64,000 bases of DNA from Pseudovibrio axinellae (GCF_900110875.1 NZ_FOFM01000011.1:47561-111560); one strand, 5' to 3'; shown: positions 16,770-26,034, counted from the first letter of the stretch. Translations and numbers: made by a program. The notes: a model not told the origin generated them from the sequence alone.

Positions 16770-18488
16770 TTACTTAGAAGCATCTGCCCAGCTCTTGATC
16801 AGCTCGTCATAATCAACGGTGATCGGAGTTGGTTTCTCGTTAGCCAGTTTGGCTTTCGGTGCACCTGGCTGGTTCAGCCAGAAATCGCGATCCTTAACTT
16901 CGTTGAGTTTCGGACCACATTCGCCCTGAACACCAGCACGCTCAAGACGACCCAGAACTTTGTCCTGAGCAGCAGCAAGAGCAGTCATAGCTTCCTGAGG
17001 AGACTTAGCACCTGAAGACGCATCACCAATGTTCTGCCACCACAGCTGAGCCAGCTTTGGATAATCAGGAACGTTGGTACCGGTTGGTGTCCACTGTACA
17101 CGAGCTGGTGAACGATAGAATTCTACCAGACCGCCAAGCTTAGGTGCACGTTCTGTGAAGGATGCATCACGAACGTCACTGTCACGTACGAAAGTCAGAC
17201 CAACGTGAGACTTCTTCAAAGAAGTTGTCTTTGCAACGGTGAACTGTGCGTAGAGCCAAGCTGCCTTTGCTTTGTCGGTTGGAGTAGACTTCATCAGAGT
17301 CCAGGAACCAGCATCCTGGTAGCCCAGCTTCATGCCTTCTTCCCAGTACGCACCCTTCGGCGAAGGAGCCATACGCCACTTAGGAGTGCCGTCTGCGTTC
17401 ACAACTGGGATCCCGTCTTTCACCATGTCTGCGGTGAAGGCAGTGTACCAGAAGATCTGCTGAGCAACAGAACCCTGTGCAGGTACAGGACCAGCTTCGG
17501 AGAACACCATGCCTGGAGCTTCTGCAGGAGCATACTTCTTCAGCCACTCGATGTATTTGGTGATGGAGTAAACAGCAGCAGGACCATCTGTTGCGCCACC
17601 ACGTTCAACAGAAGAACCAGCTGGAGCACAACCGTTTACACGGATACCCCATTCATCAACTGGCAGACCGTTTGGAATGCCCTTGTCGCCTGCACCAGCC
17701 ATGGACAGCCATGCATCGGTAAAGCGCCAACCTAGGGAAGGATCTTTTTTACCGTAGTCCATGTGACCATAGACTTTTTCGCCGTTGATTTCTTTCACAT
17801 CGTTGGTGAAGAATTCAGCGATGTCCTCATAGGCAGACCAGTTAACCGGAACACCCAGATCGTAGCCATACTTGGCTTTAAACTGAGCTTTGATTTCTGG
17901 GTTTGTGAACCAGTCATAGCGGAACCAGTAAAGGTTTGCGAACTGCTGAGTTGGAAGCTGGTACAGCTTGCCGTCAGGACCAGTGGTGAACGAGCGACCA
18001 ATAAAGTCTTCAACATCCAGAGTCGGCAAAGTCACTGCTTTACCTTCACCCGCCATCCAGTCAGTCAGGTTACGAACCTGCTTGTAGCGCGCGTGAGTAC
18101 CGATCAGGTCTGAATCGTTGACGTAAGCATCATAGATGTTTTCGCCGGACTGCATCTGGGTCTGAAGTTTCTCAACAACGTCACCTTCACCGATCAGGTC
18201 ATGAGTGACCTTGATGCCTGTGATTTCGGTGAACGCTTTAGCCAGAACCTTGGCTTCGTATTCATGGGTCGCAATGGTTTCAGAAACCACTTTAATTTCC
18301 ATGCCTTTGAACGGCTCAGCAGCTTTGATGAACCAGTCCATTTCCTTCATCTGCTCTTCCTGAGAAAGAGTAGAAGGCTGGAACTCGTCGCTCACCCACT
18401 TTTTAGCAGCTTCCATGTCTGCAAAAGCAGCGCTGGAACCCATTACCAAAGTTGCGACAGCAACGGACCCTAGCAAATTACGTCTCAT
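16770..18488 (-). CDS. glpV: Glycerol ABC transporter substrate-binding protein
   Basis: A 572-residue periplasmic solute-binding protein with a signal peptide (MRRNLLGSVAVATLVMGSSAAFA). It is much longer than common sugar-binding proteins and matches the size and character of GlpV from the rhizobial glpSTPQUV glycerol transporter. The ligand-binding fold is visible from VVSETIATHEYEAKVLAKAFTEITGIKV (about residue 63) onward. It would capture glycerol in the periplasm for GlpPQ. GGGAGG precedes the ATG. It is the last gene of the operon, as in Rhizobium, and a terminator follows. Substrate identity rests on the gene set, especially the small glpU gene upstream. Confidence 0.85.
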   Translation of the reverse strand: MRRNLLGSVAVATLVMGSSAAFADMEAAKKWVSDEFQPSTLSQEEQMKEMDWFIKAAEPFKGMEIKVVSETIATHEYEAKVLAKAFTEITGIKVTHDLIGEGDVVEKLQTQMQSGENIYDAYVNDSDLIGTHARYKQVRNLTDWMAGEGKAVTLPTLDVEDFIGRSFTTGPDGKLYQLPTQQFANLYWFRYDWFTNPEIKAQFKAKYGYDLGVPVNWSAYEDIAEFFTNDVKEINGEKVYGHMDYGKKDPSLGWRFTDAWLSMAGAGDKGIPNGLPVDEWGIRVNGCAPAGSSVERGGATDGPAAVYSITKYIEWLKKYAPAEAPGMVFSEAGPVPAQGSVAQQIFWYTAFTADMVKDGIPVVNADGTPKWRMAPSPKGAYWEEGMKLGYQDAGSWTLMKSTPTDKAKAAWLYAQFTVAKTTSLKKSHVGLTFVRDSDVRDASFTERAPKLGGLVEFYRSPARVQWTPTGTNVPDYPKLAQLWWQNIGDASSGAKSPQEAMTALAAAQDKVLGRLERAGVQGECGPKLNEVKDRDFWLNQPGAPKAKLANEKPTPITVDYDELIKSWADASK

Positions 18489-18561
18489 GCATATTCCTCC
18501 CGACTATAAATTGTTGCGCCGCCAGCTCCCACACTGGCTGGCGTACATGAAAGCTCAAAAC

Positions 18562-18843
18562 TCAAACCCAGCGGAAAACGCAAAACGCGTACGCCACACA
18601 GACCAAGAGAGCCCACCAGAGGTTTGTGCCAACAAACCCAAGCCAAATCAGGCAGATAAAAGCACTGCCCAGCAGCGTCACGAACAAACGGTCGCCGCGT
18701 GTTGTTTCAAACTGTAAAATGCCATGACGCGGAGTTCCCCCCGGCACCAGCCATTCCCAAACCGCCATGCCAGAGATCAGCAAAGCGATGGTAATGAAGA
18801 AAATCGCCGTCGGCTGCGTCCAAGCCATCCAAGAAAGTTCCAT
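18562..18843 (-). CDS. glpU: Small membrane protein of the glycerol ABC transporter (DUF2160)
   Basis: A 93-residue protein with three hydrophobic segments (about residues 12-32, 51-68 and 73-90) and a conserved-looking loop TPRHGILQFETTRGDRLF. A small DUF2160 membrane protein at this position between glpQ and glpV is diagnostic of the glycerol ABC operon described in Rhizobium leguminosarum. Its exact function is unknown; it may be an accessory membrane component. Confidence 0.8.
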   Translation of the reverse strand: MELSWMAWTQPTAIFFITIALLISGMAVWEWLVPGGTPRHGILQFETTRGDRLFVTLLGSAFICLIWLGFVGTNLWWALLVCVAYAFCVFRWV

Positions 18844-18867
18844 GAGATCTTTTCCTATTCAGCCCTA

Positions 18868-19764
18868 TTACACCCGGCCCAGAGCAAAGCCCTTAGCGAT
18901 GTAGTTACGTACGAACCAGATAACCAAAGCACCCGGAATAATTGTCAAGATCCCTGCCGCAGCCAGCACACCCCAGTCCATGCCGGAAGCGGAGACTGTC
19001 CGCGTCATCGTCGCCGCAATTGGCTTCGCCGCGGTGGTTGTCAGCGTACGAGCAATCAGCAACTCAACCCATGAGAACATGAAGCAGAAGAAAGCAGCCA
19101 CACCGATACCGCTTGCAATCAGCGGAGTGAAAATCTTGAGAAAGAATTTCGGGAACGAATAGCCATCAATGTAAGCCGTTTCATCGATCTCTTTCGGCAC
19201 CCCGGACATAAAGCCTTCCAAGATCCACACAGCCAACGGCACGTTGAATAGGCAATGCGCCAGTGCAACAGCAATGTGCGTATCAATCAGACCAAAGGCA
19301 GAGTAGAGCTGGAAAAATGGAAGCGCAAACACGGCTGGCGGAGCCATACGGTTGGTGAGCAGCCAGAAAAACAGGTGCTTATCGCCAACGAACTTATAGC
19401 GCGAGAACGCATAGGCCGCCGGCAATGCAACCGCAACTGAGATCAGCGTATTCAACGCCACATAAGTGATGGAGTTGATGTAGCCATTGTACCAGCTCGG
19501 ATCAGTAAAAATCACCATGTAGTTCGCAAGGGTCGGCTCATCCGGCCACAAAGTGAACTTGCTGAGGATTTCCTGGTTGGTCTTCAAGCTCATGTTAAAG
19601 AGCCAGTAGATCGGCAGCATCAGAAAGGTGATGTAAAAAGTTGGAACAAGGAACGAATAACGGCTTCCTGTCCTCATTGCTTTTGCACGGGCTTTTCTGC
19701 GTGGAGCCTGTCCACCCGCTGCAAGACCACTGTCAATTGCGGCAGTTCCGGTTGTTGTAGACAT
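18868..19764 (-). CDS. glpQ: Glycerol ABC transporter permease
   Basis: A 298-residue inner-membrane permease with about six membrane helices. The permease EAA loop is visible at AVWILEGFMSGVPKEIDETAYIDGYS, about residues 178-205, which contacts the ATPases. The first 35 residues are a hydrophilic, basic N-terminal extension rich in Ala/Arg. GAGGAG precedes the ATG. It follows the partner permease by five bases. Confidence 0.88.
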   Translation of the reverse strand: MSTTTGTAAIDSGLAAGGQAPRRKARAKAMRTGSRYSFLVPTFYITFLMLPIYWLFNMSLKTNQEILSKFTLWPDEPTLANYMVIFTDPSWYNGYINSITYVALNTLISVAVALPAAYAFSRYKFVGDKHLFFWLLTNRMAPPAVFALPFFQLYSAFGLIDTHIAVALAHCLFNVPLAVWILEGFMSGVPKEIDETAYIDGYSFPKFFLKIFTPLIASGIGVAAFFCFMFSWVELLIARTLTTTAAKPIAATMTRTVSASGMDWGVLAAAGILTIIPGALVIWFVRNYIAKGFALGRV

Positions 19765-19769
19765 CTCTC

Positions 19770-20657
19770 TTACTCCTCACCTGCGTACTGTTGTTTCTCG
19801 CCACCGGCATTGTTCATCACGGTGTAGAACACCCAGGAGAACAGGAGGATGATGAGGAAGTAGACGAGTGACATCGCAGCAGCTGGACCAAGGTCAAACT
19901 GACCAATTGCCATCTTCACAAGGTCAATACTCAGGAAGGTCGTCGAATTGCCCGGCCCGCCACCGGTCACAACGAACGGCTCGGTGTAGATCATGAAGCT
20001 GTCCATAAAACGCAGCAGCACGGCAATCAGCAAAACACTATGCATCTTTGGCAGCTGAATAAAACGGAACACCGCCCAGCGGGACGCTCCATCGATACGA
20101 GCAGCCTGATAGTAAGCTTCAGGAATAGAAACCAGACCCGCATAGCACAGCAGCACGACAAGGCTGGTCCAGTGCCAAACATCCATCACAATAACAGTTG
20201 CCCATGCCGCCACAGGGTCCTGCGTATAGTTGTAGTTGATGCCAATGGAATTCAGGAAGTAACCCAGCAGGCCAATATCGGCACGGCCAAAGACCTGCCA
20301 AATGGTGCCAACAACGTTCCACGGTACAAGCAGCGGCAGCGCCATCAACACCAGACAAACCGGCACGCCCCAGCCTTTTTTCGGCATACAAAGAGCAATA
20401 CCAATACCCAGCGGAATTTCGATCGCCAAAATCGAGAAAGAGAAAATCAAGTTACGAACAAGCGCATCATGGAACCGCTCTGATGACAAAAGGTCTGTAA
20501 ACCATTCTGTCCCGACCCAGAAGAACTGGTTGTTCCCAAAGCTATCCTGAAACGCGTAGTTCACCACGGTCATCAGCGGAATAACTGCGGTAAAGGCTAC
20601 CAGAAACAGGACCGGCAGAACCATAAACCACGCTCTATTGTTGATTGTCTTTTCCAT
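19770..20657 (-). CDS. glpP: Glycerol ABC transporter permease
   Basis: A 295-residue inner-membrane permease of the MalF-like sugar permease family with six predicted helices. The EAA loop is at LVSIPEAYYQAARIDGASRWAVFRFIQLP, about residues 175-203. It pairs with GlpQ to form the transmembrane channel. GAGGAGG precedes the ATG, and the gene starts three bases after the end of the upstream ATPase gene, showing tight co-expression. Confidence 0.88.
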   Translation of the reverse strand: MEKTINNRAWFMVLPVLFLVAFTAVIPLMTVVNYAFQDSFGNNQFFWVGTEWFTDLLSSERFHDALVRNLIFSFSILAIEIPLGIGIALCMPKKGWGVPVCLVLMALPLLVPWNVVGTIWQVFGRADIGLLGYFLNSIGINYNYTQDPVAAWATVIVMDVWHWTSLVVLLCYAGLVSIPEAYYQAARIDGASRWAVFRFIQLPKMHSVLLIAVLLRFMDSFMIYTEPFVVTGGGPGNSTTFLSIDLVKMAIGQFDLGPAAAMSLVYFLIILLFSWVFYTVMNNAGGEKQQYAGEE

Positions 20658-20660
20658 GGA

Positions 20661-21740
20661 TCAAGCCTCCTCGCCTACAAGCCAGCTGTCGGCATAAAGG
20701 TTTGTTTGGGATGGGTCGAAAATAGCTGTTGGATTTTCTGGAATGCTCACCCCTTCTGCGACGATCGCATTTAGAGCTGTGCCTTCCATCTTGCCGCGCA
20801 AAATACGGTAGCGACCAATGTCTTCCACCCCATCAACCTGGATCGGAAGACCTTCGCCAGCAGCACCAAGTTTGACGAATTCCGGACGAATACCAACCTC
20901 AGTTTTTTTGGCGACTTTTTTCGGGTCCAGACCAACCGGCAACGGCACGCTATGTCCGCCAATCCGTGCGGTCATACCCTCAACTTCACAAGGCAATACA
21001 TTCATGCCTGGGGAGCCAATAAAGTAACCAACAAAAGTGTGCTGCGGTTTGCGGAACAGCTCATCAGGAGTTCCGATCTGTACAACTTCACCGCCATACA
21101 TCACCACAACTTTATCCGCAAAAGTCAGCGCTTCTGTCTGATCGTGAGTCACATACACCATGGTGAAGCCGAACTGCTTATGCAAATGCTTCAGCTGAGA
21201 GCGCAGAACCCACTTCATATGGGGGTCAATAACCGTTAATGGCTCATCAAAAAGGATGGCGCTGGTATCAGAACGCACCAGTCCACGGCCCAATGATATC
21301 TTCTGCTTTTCATCTGCGGTCAGACCCTGCGCCTTGCGCTTGGCTTTTCCTTCCAGATCAATAATACGAAGAATTTCAGTAACTTTCGCATCAACATCTT
21401 TCTCCGCAACACCCCGGTTGCGTAGTGGAAAGGCCAGATTGTCGTAGACCGACATGGTGTCGTACACCACAGGAAACTGGAAAACCTGCGCAATATTGCG
21501 TGCTTCTGTAGACAGATGCGTCACCGGTTGCCCATCAAACAACAGTTCGCCCTCAGAGGGCGTCAGCAGACCGGAAATGATGTTAAGAAGCGTTGTTTTT
21601 CCGCACCCAGAAGACCCCAGCAACGCATAAGCGCCCCCATCTTCAAAAGTCAGGTTCACTTCTTTCAAAGCGTAGTCGCTCGGGCTCTTAGGGCTTGGCA
21701 AATAAGAGTGGCGAATGTGGTCGAGATCAATACGTGCCAT
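20661..21740 (-). CDS. glpT: Glycerol ABC transporter ATP-binding protein
   Basis: A 359-residue ATPase with Walker A GSSGCGKTT (about residues 38-46) and Walker B ILFDEPL. The signature region reads ADEKQKISLGRGL instead of the usual LSGGQ, a divergence typical of one of the two ATPases in this family. The switch His is at VTHDQTEALTF. The C-terminal TOBE-like domain covers about residues 240-359. It forms a heterodimer with GlpS at the cytoplasmic face. Despite the symbol it is unrelated to the E. coli glycerol-3-phosphate antiporter GlpT. GGAGG precedes the ATG. Confidence 0.86.
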   Translation of the reverse strand: MARIDLDHIRHSYLPSPKSPSDYALKEVNLTFEDGGAYALLGSSGCGKTTLLNIISGLLTPSEGELLFDGQPVTHLSTEARNIAQVFQFPVVYDTMSVYDNLAFPLRNRGVAEKDVDAKVTEILRIIDLEGKAKRKAQGLTADEKQKISLGRGLVRSDTSAILFDEPLTVIDPHMKWVLRSQLKHLHKQFGFTMVYVTHDQTEALTFADKVVVMYGGEVVQIGTPDELFRKPQHTFVGYFIGSPGMNVLPCEVEGMTARIGGHSVPLPVGLDPKKVAKKTEVGIRPEFVKLGAAGEGLPIQVDGVEDIGRYRILRGKMEGTALNAIVAEGVSIPENPTAIFDPSQTNLYADSWLVGEEA

Positions 21741-21750
21741 GCTCGCCTCC

Positions 21751-22833
21751 TTACGCGTTTACAGCCATGAGAGAGGCAGCTGAGCGGCCTTCATCATCAA
21801 AAATCATGAAGTTCTTTGCATCCACAAACACTTCAATCTCGGCGTCAACTTCCACATTGTGGATGCCGTGCTCCAACGCAACCCAGCGATGATTGAGGCA
21901 TGTTACGTGAACGAAGCTCTCAGATCCTGTGATCTCTGAAACATCCACTTTCGCCGGCAGGCTAACGGCCTCTGCACTTTGGCGGTGCAGGTAAAGATGA
22001 TGTGGACGGAAGCCAGCTTTGTAGTGACCATCCGGCAGCCGCTTTTCTTCTTCCGAAGCAGGAATAAGGGTTCCGTTTGATGTGCGGAACTCGCCACCCT
22101 TTTTGGTCAGACCAAGAATATTCAAAGGAGGATCAGAGAACGTCTGTGCAGTGATAATATCTTGAGGATTGCGATAAACATCAAGCGTATCACCAAACTG
22201 CGAGATATGCCCCTCGTGCAGGGTTGCAGTGCGGCCACCAAGCAAAAGCGCCTCAGTAGGTTCCGTCGTTGCATAAACAAAAACGGCACCGCTTTCTGAG
22301 AAGATTTTTGGCAGTTCGTCACGGAGCTCTTCACGCAACTTGTAATCAAGGTTCGCTAGTGGCTCATCCATCAAAACCAGATGTGCGCCCTTAACCAGCG
22401 CACGCGCAATAGCAGTCCGCTGCTGCTGTCCGCCAGAAAGGTTAAGCGGTGTGCGTTCAAGATATGGTGTCAGCTTCATCAAGTCCGCAGCCTTGCGCAC
22501 TTGTTTGTCCACTTCAGCGCCTTTAACACCGGCAACACGAAGCGGAGAAGCTATATTTTCATATACAGTGAGAGCTGGATAGTTGATGAACTGCTGGTAC
22601 ACCATCGCGACATCGCGCTTGCGCACGGAAACGCCGGTCATATCCTGACCATTGACCAATACCTGACCGGATGTTGGCTTATCAAGGCCAGCCATCAAAC
22701 GCATCACGGTTGTTTTGCCTGATAAAGTAGGCCCCAACAAAACGTTTAAGGAACCACTTTCCAATCGTAATGACACATCACGAATGTGGCCCACGCCGTC
22801 AACATGTTTGCTGACGTGTTTTAATTCAAGCAT
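21751..22833 (-). CDS. glpS: Glycerol ABC transporter ATP-binding protein, first gene of the operon
   Basis: A 360-residue ATPase with Walker A GPTLSGKTT (about residues 37-45), canonical signature LSGGQQQR, and Walker B LVLMDEPLA. The usual switch-His position reads YATTEPTEALLLG, with Thr-Glu in place of His-Asp, so this subunit seems to carry the degenerate switch while its partner GlpT carries the degenerate signature: complementary asymmetric sites. The start at 22833 is chosen because GGGAGG lies just upstream; an in-frame upstream ATG at 22893 is not preceded by a good site. The glpR and glpD genes that often precede glpS are not present upstream. Confidence 0.86.
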   Translation of the reverse strand: MLELKHVSKHVDGVGHIRDVSLRLESGSLNVLLGPTLSGKTTVMRLMAGLDKPTSGQVLVNGQDMTGVSVRKRDVAMVYQQFINYPALTVYENIASPLRVAGVKGAEVDKQVRKAADLMKLTPYLERTPLNLSGGQQQRTAIARALVKGAHLVLMDEPLANLDYKLREELRDELPKIFSESGAVFVYATTEPTEALLLGGRTATLHEGHISQFGDTLDVYRNPQDIITAQTFSDPPLNILGLTKKGGEFRTSNGTLIPASEEEKRLPDGHYKAGFRPHHLYLHRQSAEAVSLPAKVDVSEITGSESFVHVTCLNHRWVALEHGIHNVEVDAEIEVFVDAKNFMIFDDEGRSAASLMAVNA

Positions 22834-23593
22834 TTTGCCCTCCCGGAACAGAAAGCATCCCGACTGCTCTCTGCAGGTGCACGCTGCTTGCACTGCGGCA
22901 CCTATTCAATTCCTGACTGTATGTCGACATACGGTGCTTCTGAGTGAGACCGCCGATTAATACTGAACACTCCTGATGTGTTCACGTTCGTCTTGGACCG
23001 TTTGCCTTTAGCATTTGCTGCAATGACCTGGTGATCAGCCCAAAATATGCATAACAAGTACGGAGTATCCTGCTAAAACTGCATCTAGATGCCCAAAATT
23101 AAACTACGTCTTAACGCTGACGTCAATTTTCGTTTACAGCCACTTACGCGTACATTCGCGTTAATTCGAAATATAAGCGAAAGCACATAGGCGTCAATTC
23201 GAAATGTTGTAAAACCAAACCTCATGCCGTTATCCATTAGGATGAGAGCGCATAGTATGTGATTAAAATTGCAAAAGATTTTTCAATTAAAATACTACAC
23301 AATTCGTCTTTAAGACTTTGAAAACACTGAACTGTTGCCGTAATTCCAAAATTAATAAGCTAACTAATATTTTCGTAGCGAAATAAATCGAACGTATAAT
23401 CAACTTTCCAGCACCCTGCGCATCTAGGTAGGCCTCATAGAGGAGCTGTGCTGCAATGTCGTTCAAATAACGGGCATATCACTCCACCATAAACCCTCAC
23501 CATGTTGCCCGGTAGATCAATCCAGATCTATGTCTTAGGTTAAGGTCAGGCTCAAGCAGCATGCTTAGTTAACCTAGGGGGGAGGAAGAAAAT
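22834..23593. other. 760-base non-coding region with repeated TTCG-type motifs
   Basis: No convincing gene is seen. The segment is AT-rich and must hold the divergent promoters for glpS and the TIM-barrel gene. Two near-identical 15-mers, GCGTTAATTCGAAAT (23158-23172) and GCGTCAATTCGAAAT (23191-23205), start 33 bases apart, about three helical turns. Further TTTTCG, ATTCGCG and GCGAAAG motifs lie nearby (23120-23185). Such TTCG-rich repeats resemble operators of DeoR-family regulators such as GlpR, but no regulator gene is present here. Confidence 0.5.
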
Positions 23594-24319
23594 ATGGATT
23601 TTTGCCTACAGCTTCACAGCGCGCGAAAAGTCCAAACTTGGAACAACGTTTTCCAGCAAGCAGTCCGTCTTGGATATACTCAGGTGGAAGGCTTTCAAGA
23701 ACTCTACACAACCCTGGAAGCAGCCCATAACCTAAGAAGCCTTCTCGATCAGTATGACCTGGATATGCCCATCGGGCATTTCGACCTGTCTGAGTTGGAA
23801 GAGAACCTCGATGAGAGCCTCCAAATTGCAGGCCTGCTTGGCATTCATACGATCTTCTCCTCTGGCCCGATGCATAGTCAGCCTCCCAACTCACCAAAAG
23901 ACTGGAGCTTACTCGCCCAGCATTTGGAATGCATCGCCAACATACTTAGGCAAAAGGGCTTTCATTTTGGTTGGCACAACCAGACCTATGAATTTATGCC
24001 TCTGGCGGATGGAAGAATACCAATGGAAATCATTTTGTCAGAAGCTCCGACTTTGGAATGGGAAGTCGATCTCACCTCTCTTGCCAAAACCGGTGCAGAT
24101 CCGTTGGAATGGCTCGAAGCGCAAGGCCCGCGCATTACCGCAGTCCATATCAACAATTCCGGCTCAGATGAGCTGCAAGATTGTGCAGGCACCAACATTG
24201 AAATCCCGCCCTGGAGGAGCACACTTGAGGAAAAGAGCGAGGCTGTTATCTATGTCATCAAACAAGACGATCCAAACAACATTCCTCACCTTACAGATCC
24301 TTCTTTAATCGCAATGTAA
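23594..24319 (+). CDS. Sugar phosphate isomerase/epimerase-like TIM-barrel protein
   Basis: A 241-residue protein of the AP-endonuclease-2 TIM-barrel superfamily. The expected strands are visible: GYTQVEGFQELY (about residues 29-40), MPIGHFDLSELEENLDESLQIAGLLGIHTIF, FHFGWHNQTYEF (about 118-129), WEVDLTSLAKTGADPLEWL and ITAVHINNSG. The metal-binding Glu/His/Asp residues of the family are plausibly E33, H123, D157 and H182. Substrate is unknown; relatives isomerise or dehydrate sugars and inositols. GGGGGGAGGAAG precedes the ATG. It is divergent from the glycerol operon and followed by a Tat-exported propeller gene on the same strand. Confidence 0.75.
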   Translation: MDFCLQLHSARKVQTWNNVFQQAVRLGYTQVEGFQELYTTLEAAHNLRSLLDQYDLDMPIGHFDLSELEENLDESLQIAGLLGIHTIFSSGPMHSQPPNSPKDWSLLAQHLECIANILRQKGFHFGWHNQTYEFMPLADGRIPMEIILSEAPTLEWEVDLTSLAKTGADPLEWLEAQGPRITAVHINNSGSDELQDCAGTNIEIPPWRSTLEEKSEAVIYVIKQDDPNNIPHLTDPSLIAM

Positions 24320-24420
24320 ACACGCATGCGTATAAGTATTTTGCCATAACCCCGCCTTCTCCGTGCATTACCAAAGGATCAGGGTCTATACTTTGGGAGT
24401 CAAAACACGGGAGAACGAGA

Positions 24421-25446
24421 ATGAACCGAAGAGAATTTTTAGGTGCATCTGCCCTCACTTTTTCTGGCGCTTATATCGGGCTGAACAGCACCCCATCCTT
24501 TGCAGAAACAGCGCAAAACGATAATATCCAAAATGCCAAGGTCTCCTACTTTGAGGCTCGCCCCGGCTCTCGCTCCAGAGATGTCGCTTTTGATGCAGAC
24601 GGCATGATTTGGTATTGTGGCCAGGCAGACGGAACGCTCACACGCTTAAACCCAAAAAATGGCGATCTTCACCCGGTATCTTTAGGTGCCCGTGCCGCCC
24701 CGCACGGTGTTGTTTTGGGCCCGGACAACGCAATGTGGATCACCGAAGGTGGTCAAAATGCCATTGCCCGTCTTGACCCTAGAACTGACGCGGTCACACT
24801 CATTCCCCTCCCCGCCGAATTTGCTGATGCAAACCTCAACACCGGCGTGTTTGATCAAGATGGAATATACTGGTTCACCGGACAAAACGGCATTTATGGG
24901 CGCGTGGACCCGGCAACACAGGAAATCAAAGTTTGGCCGAGCCCTGAAGGCCCGGGCCCGTATGGCATCACCGTCACACCACAGGGAGATGTCTGGTACG
25001 CCTCTCTTGCTGGCAGCCACATTGCCAACATCGACAAGTCCAATGGAAGGGCGCGTATCGTCAGGCCACCGACCAAAGAGCAAGGCGCTCGTCGCATCTG
25101 GTCAGACTCAAGCGGAAAACTATGGATCAGCGAATGGTTGAGTGGACAAGTCAGTGAGTATGACCCACAAGCCGACACGTGGCGCGCGTGGCGCTTGCCC
25201 GGCAAAGACCCTCTGCCCTACTCCGTCTATGTAGATGAAAACGATAAGATATGGCTCACCGATTTTGACGCCGATGCCATCGTGTTCTTCGACCCTGACA
25301 CCGAACAGTTCACCAGTTTCCCAAGCACGAAGACGAATGCAGACGTTCGTCAGATGGCGGGGCGCCCCGGAGAAGCATGGGGCGGAGAATCTGGCACAGA
25401 CAGACTGGTGCGCATCCAGTTTGCAGGGCCAAACGCGCTCCCATAG
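24421..25446 (+). CDS. Tat-exported Vgb-like beta-propeller (streptogramin lyase-like) protein
   Basis: A 341-residue protein with a twin-arginine signal (MNRREFLGASALTFSGAYIG) followed by a seven-bladed propeller. Repeats of the form G-x-WY/IT-x(8-10)-IARLDP are seen at about residues 60-110, 115-150, 155-200 and 205-300. This matches the virginiamycin B lyase (Vgb) family. Most chromosomal Vgb-like proteins are not antibiotic lyases, and the catalytic His cannot be assigned with confidence, so streptogramin resistance should not be assumed. Its ATG follows GGGAGAACGAGA. A hairpin terminator follows. Confidence 0.75.
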   Translation: MNRREFLGASALTFSGAYIGLNSTPSFAETAQNDNIQNAKVSYFEARPGSRSRDVAFDADGMIWYCGQADGTLTRLNPKNGDLHPVSLGARAAPHGVVLGPDNAMWITEGGQNAIARLDPRTDAVTLIPLPAEFADANLNTGVFDQDGIYWFTGQNGIYGRVDPATQEIKVWPSPEGPGPYGITVTPQGDVWYASLAGSHIANIDKSNGRARIVRPPTKEQGARRIWSDSSGKLWISEWLSGQVSEYDPQADTWRAWRLPGKDPLPYSVYVDENDKIWLTDFDADAIVFFDPDTEQFTSFPSTKTNADVRQMAGRPGEAWGGESGTDRLVRIQFAGPNALP

Positions 25447-25464
25447 CACAAAATACCATTGGTT

Positions 25465-25487
25465 GGCGTTCCTCAGTCAGGAACGCC
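25465..25487 (+). terminator. Terminator after the Vgb-like gene
   Basis: GGCGTTCC and GGAACGCC form a perfect 8-bp stem with a 7-base loop, followed by a T-rich stretch with interruptions. It may also serve the convergent methyltransferase gene. Confidence 0.65.
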
Positions 25488-25503
25488 TTCTGCCTGTTTA
25501 CTG

Positions 25504-26034
25504 CTAAAAGTTAAAGGCCATCTGGTCCTTGTTGGATTTGGTTCCATGAGGGATATTCTCATGATCCAACAGCCATACTTTCGTGTCCAGCCCTCCGCCA
25601 AAACCAACCAAAGCACCGTTAGCGCCAATCACACGATGACATGGAATGACAATAGGCAGCGGGTTCGCATTATTCGCGAGGCCAACTGCGCGGCTGGCGC
25701 CCGGGTTCCCTAGGGCCTTTGCAACATCTCCATAGGAACGGGTTTCCCCAAAGGGGATCTTCGCAAGCTGCGCCCAGACACTCTTTTGAAAATCAGTGCC
25801 ATTCAACTGCCAATCAAGTGAGAACACCTTCAACTCACCAGCAAAATATGACGTAAGCTGAGCAATCAACTCATCATAAGGCCCTTCATCTTCAACCCAG
25901 TTCTCCGCAAGCTCATGCCGGCGTTTGCTTTCGGGAAAACGAATAAACTCCAGTCCCCCATTTTCACCGCCGATCAACAATGAACCGACCGGACTTTGAT
26001 AGGTGCAATAGGTTGTCGAAATGGAACTGGTCAT
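25504..26034 (-). CDS. ogt: Methylated-DNA-[protein]-cysteine S-methyltransferase
   Basis: A 176-residue suicide repair enzyme. The C-terminal domain has the DNA-binding helix region (FGETRSYGDVAKALGNPGASRAVG, about residues 95-118) and the alkyl-acceptor motif PCHRV with C132. The N-terminal ribonuclease-H-like domain covers about residues 8-80. It transfers the methyl group from O6-methylguanine to its own Cys. The ATG at 26034 is chosen because homologues begin close to this position; an in-frame ATG at 26115 would add 27 non-homologous residues. Symbol ogt is used generically; an Ada C-terminal-like role is equivalent. Confidence 0.9.
   Translation of the reverse strand: MTSSISTTYCTYQSPVGSLLIGGENGGLEFIRFPESKRRHELAENWVEDEGPYDELIAQLTSYFAGELKVFSLDWQLNGTDFQKSVWAQLAKIPFGETRSYGDVAKALGNPGASRAVGLANNANPLPIVIPCHRVIGANGALVGFGGGLDTKVWLLDHENIPHGTKSNKDQMAFNF

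Noticed and set aside
24421..25446. Streptogramin resistance gene
   Set aside because: The propeller resembles Vgb, but most chromosomal, Tat-exported members are not lyases and catalytic residues could not be confirmed.
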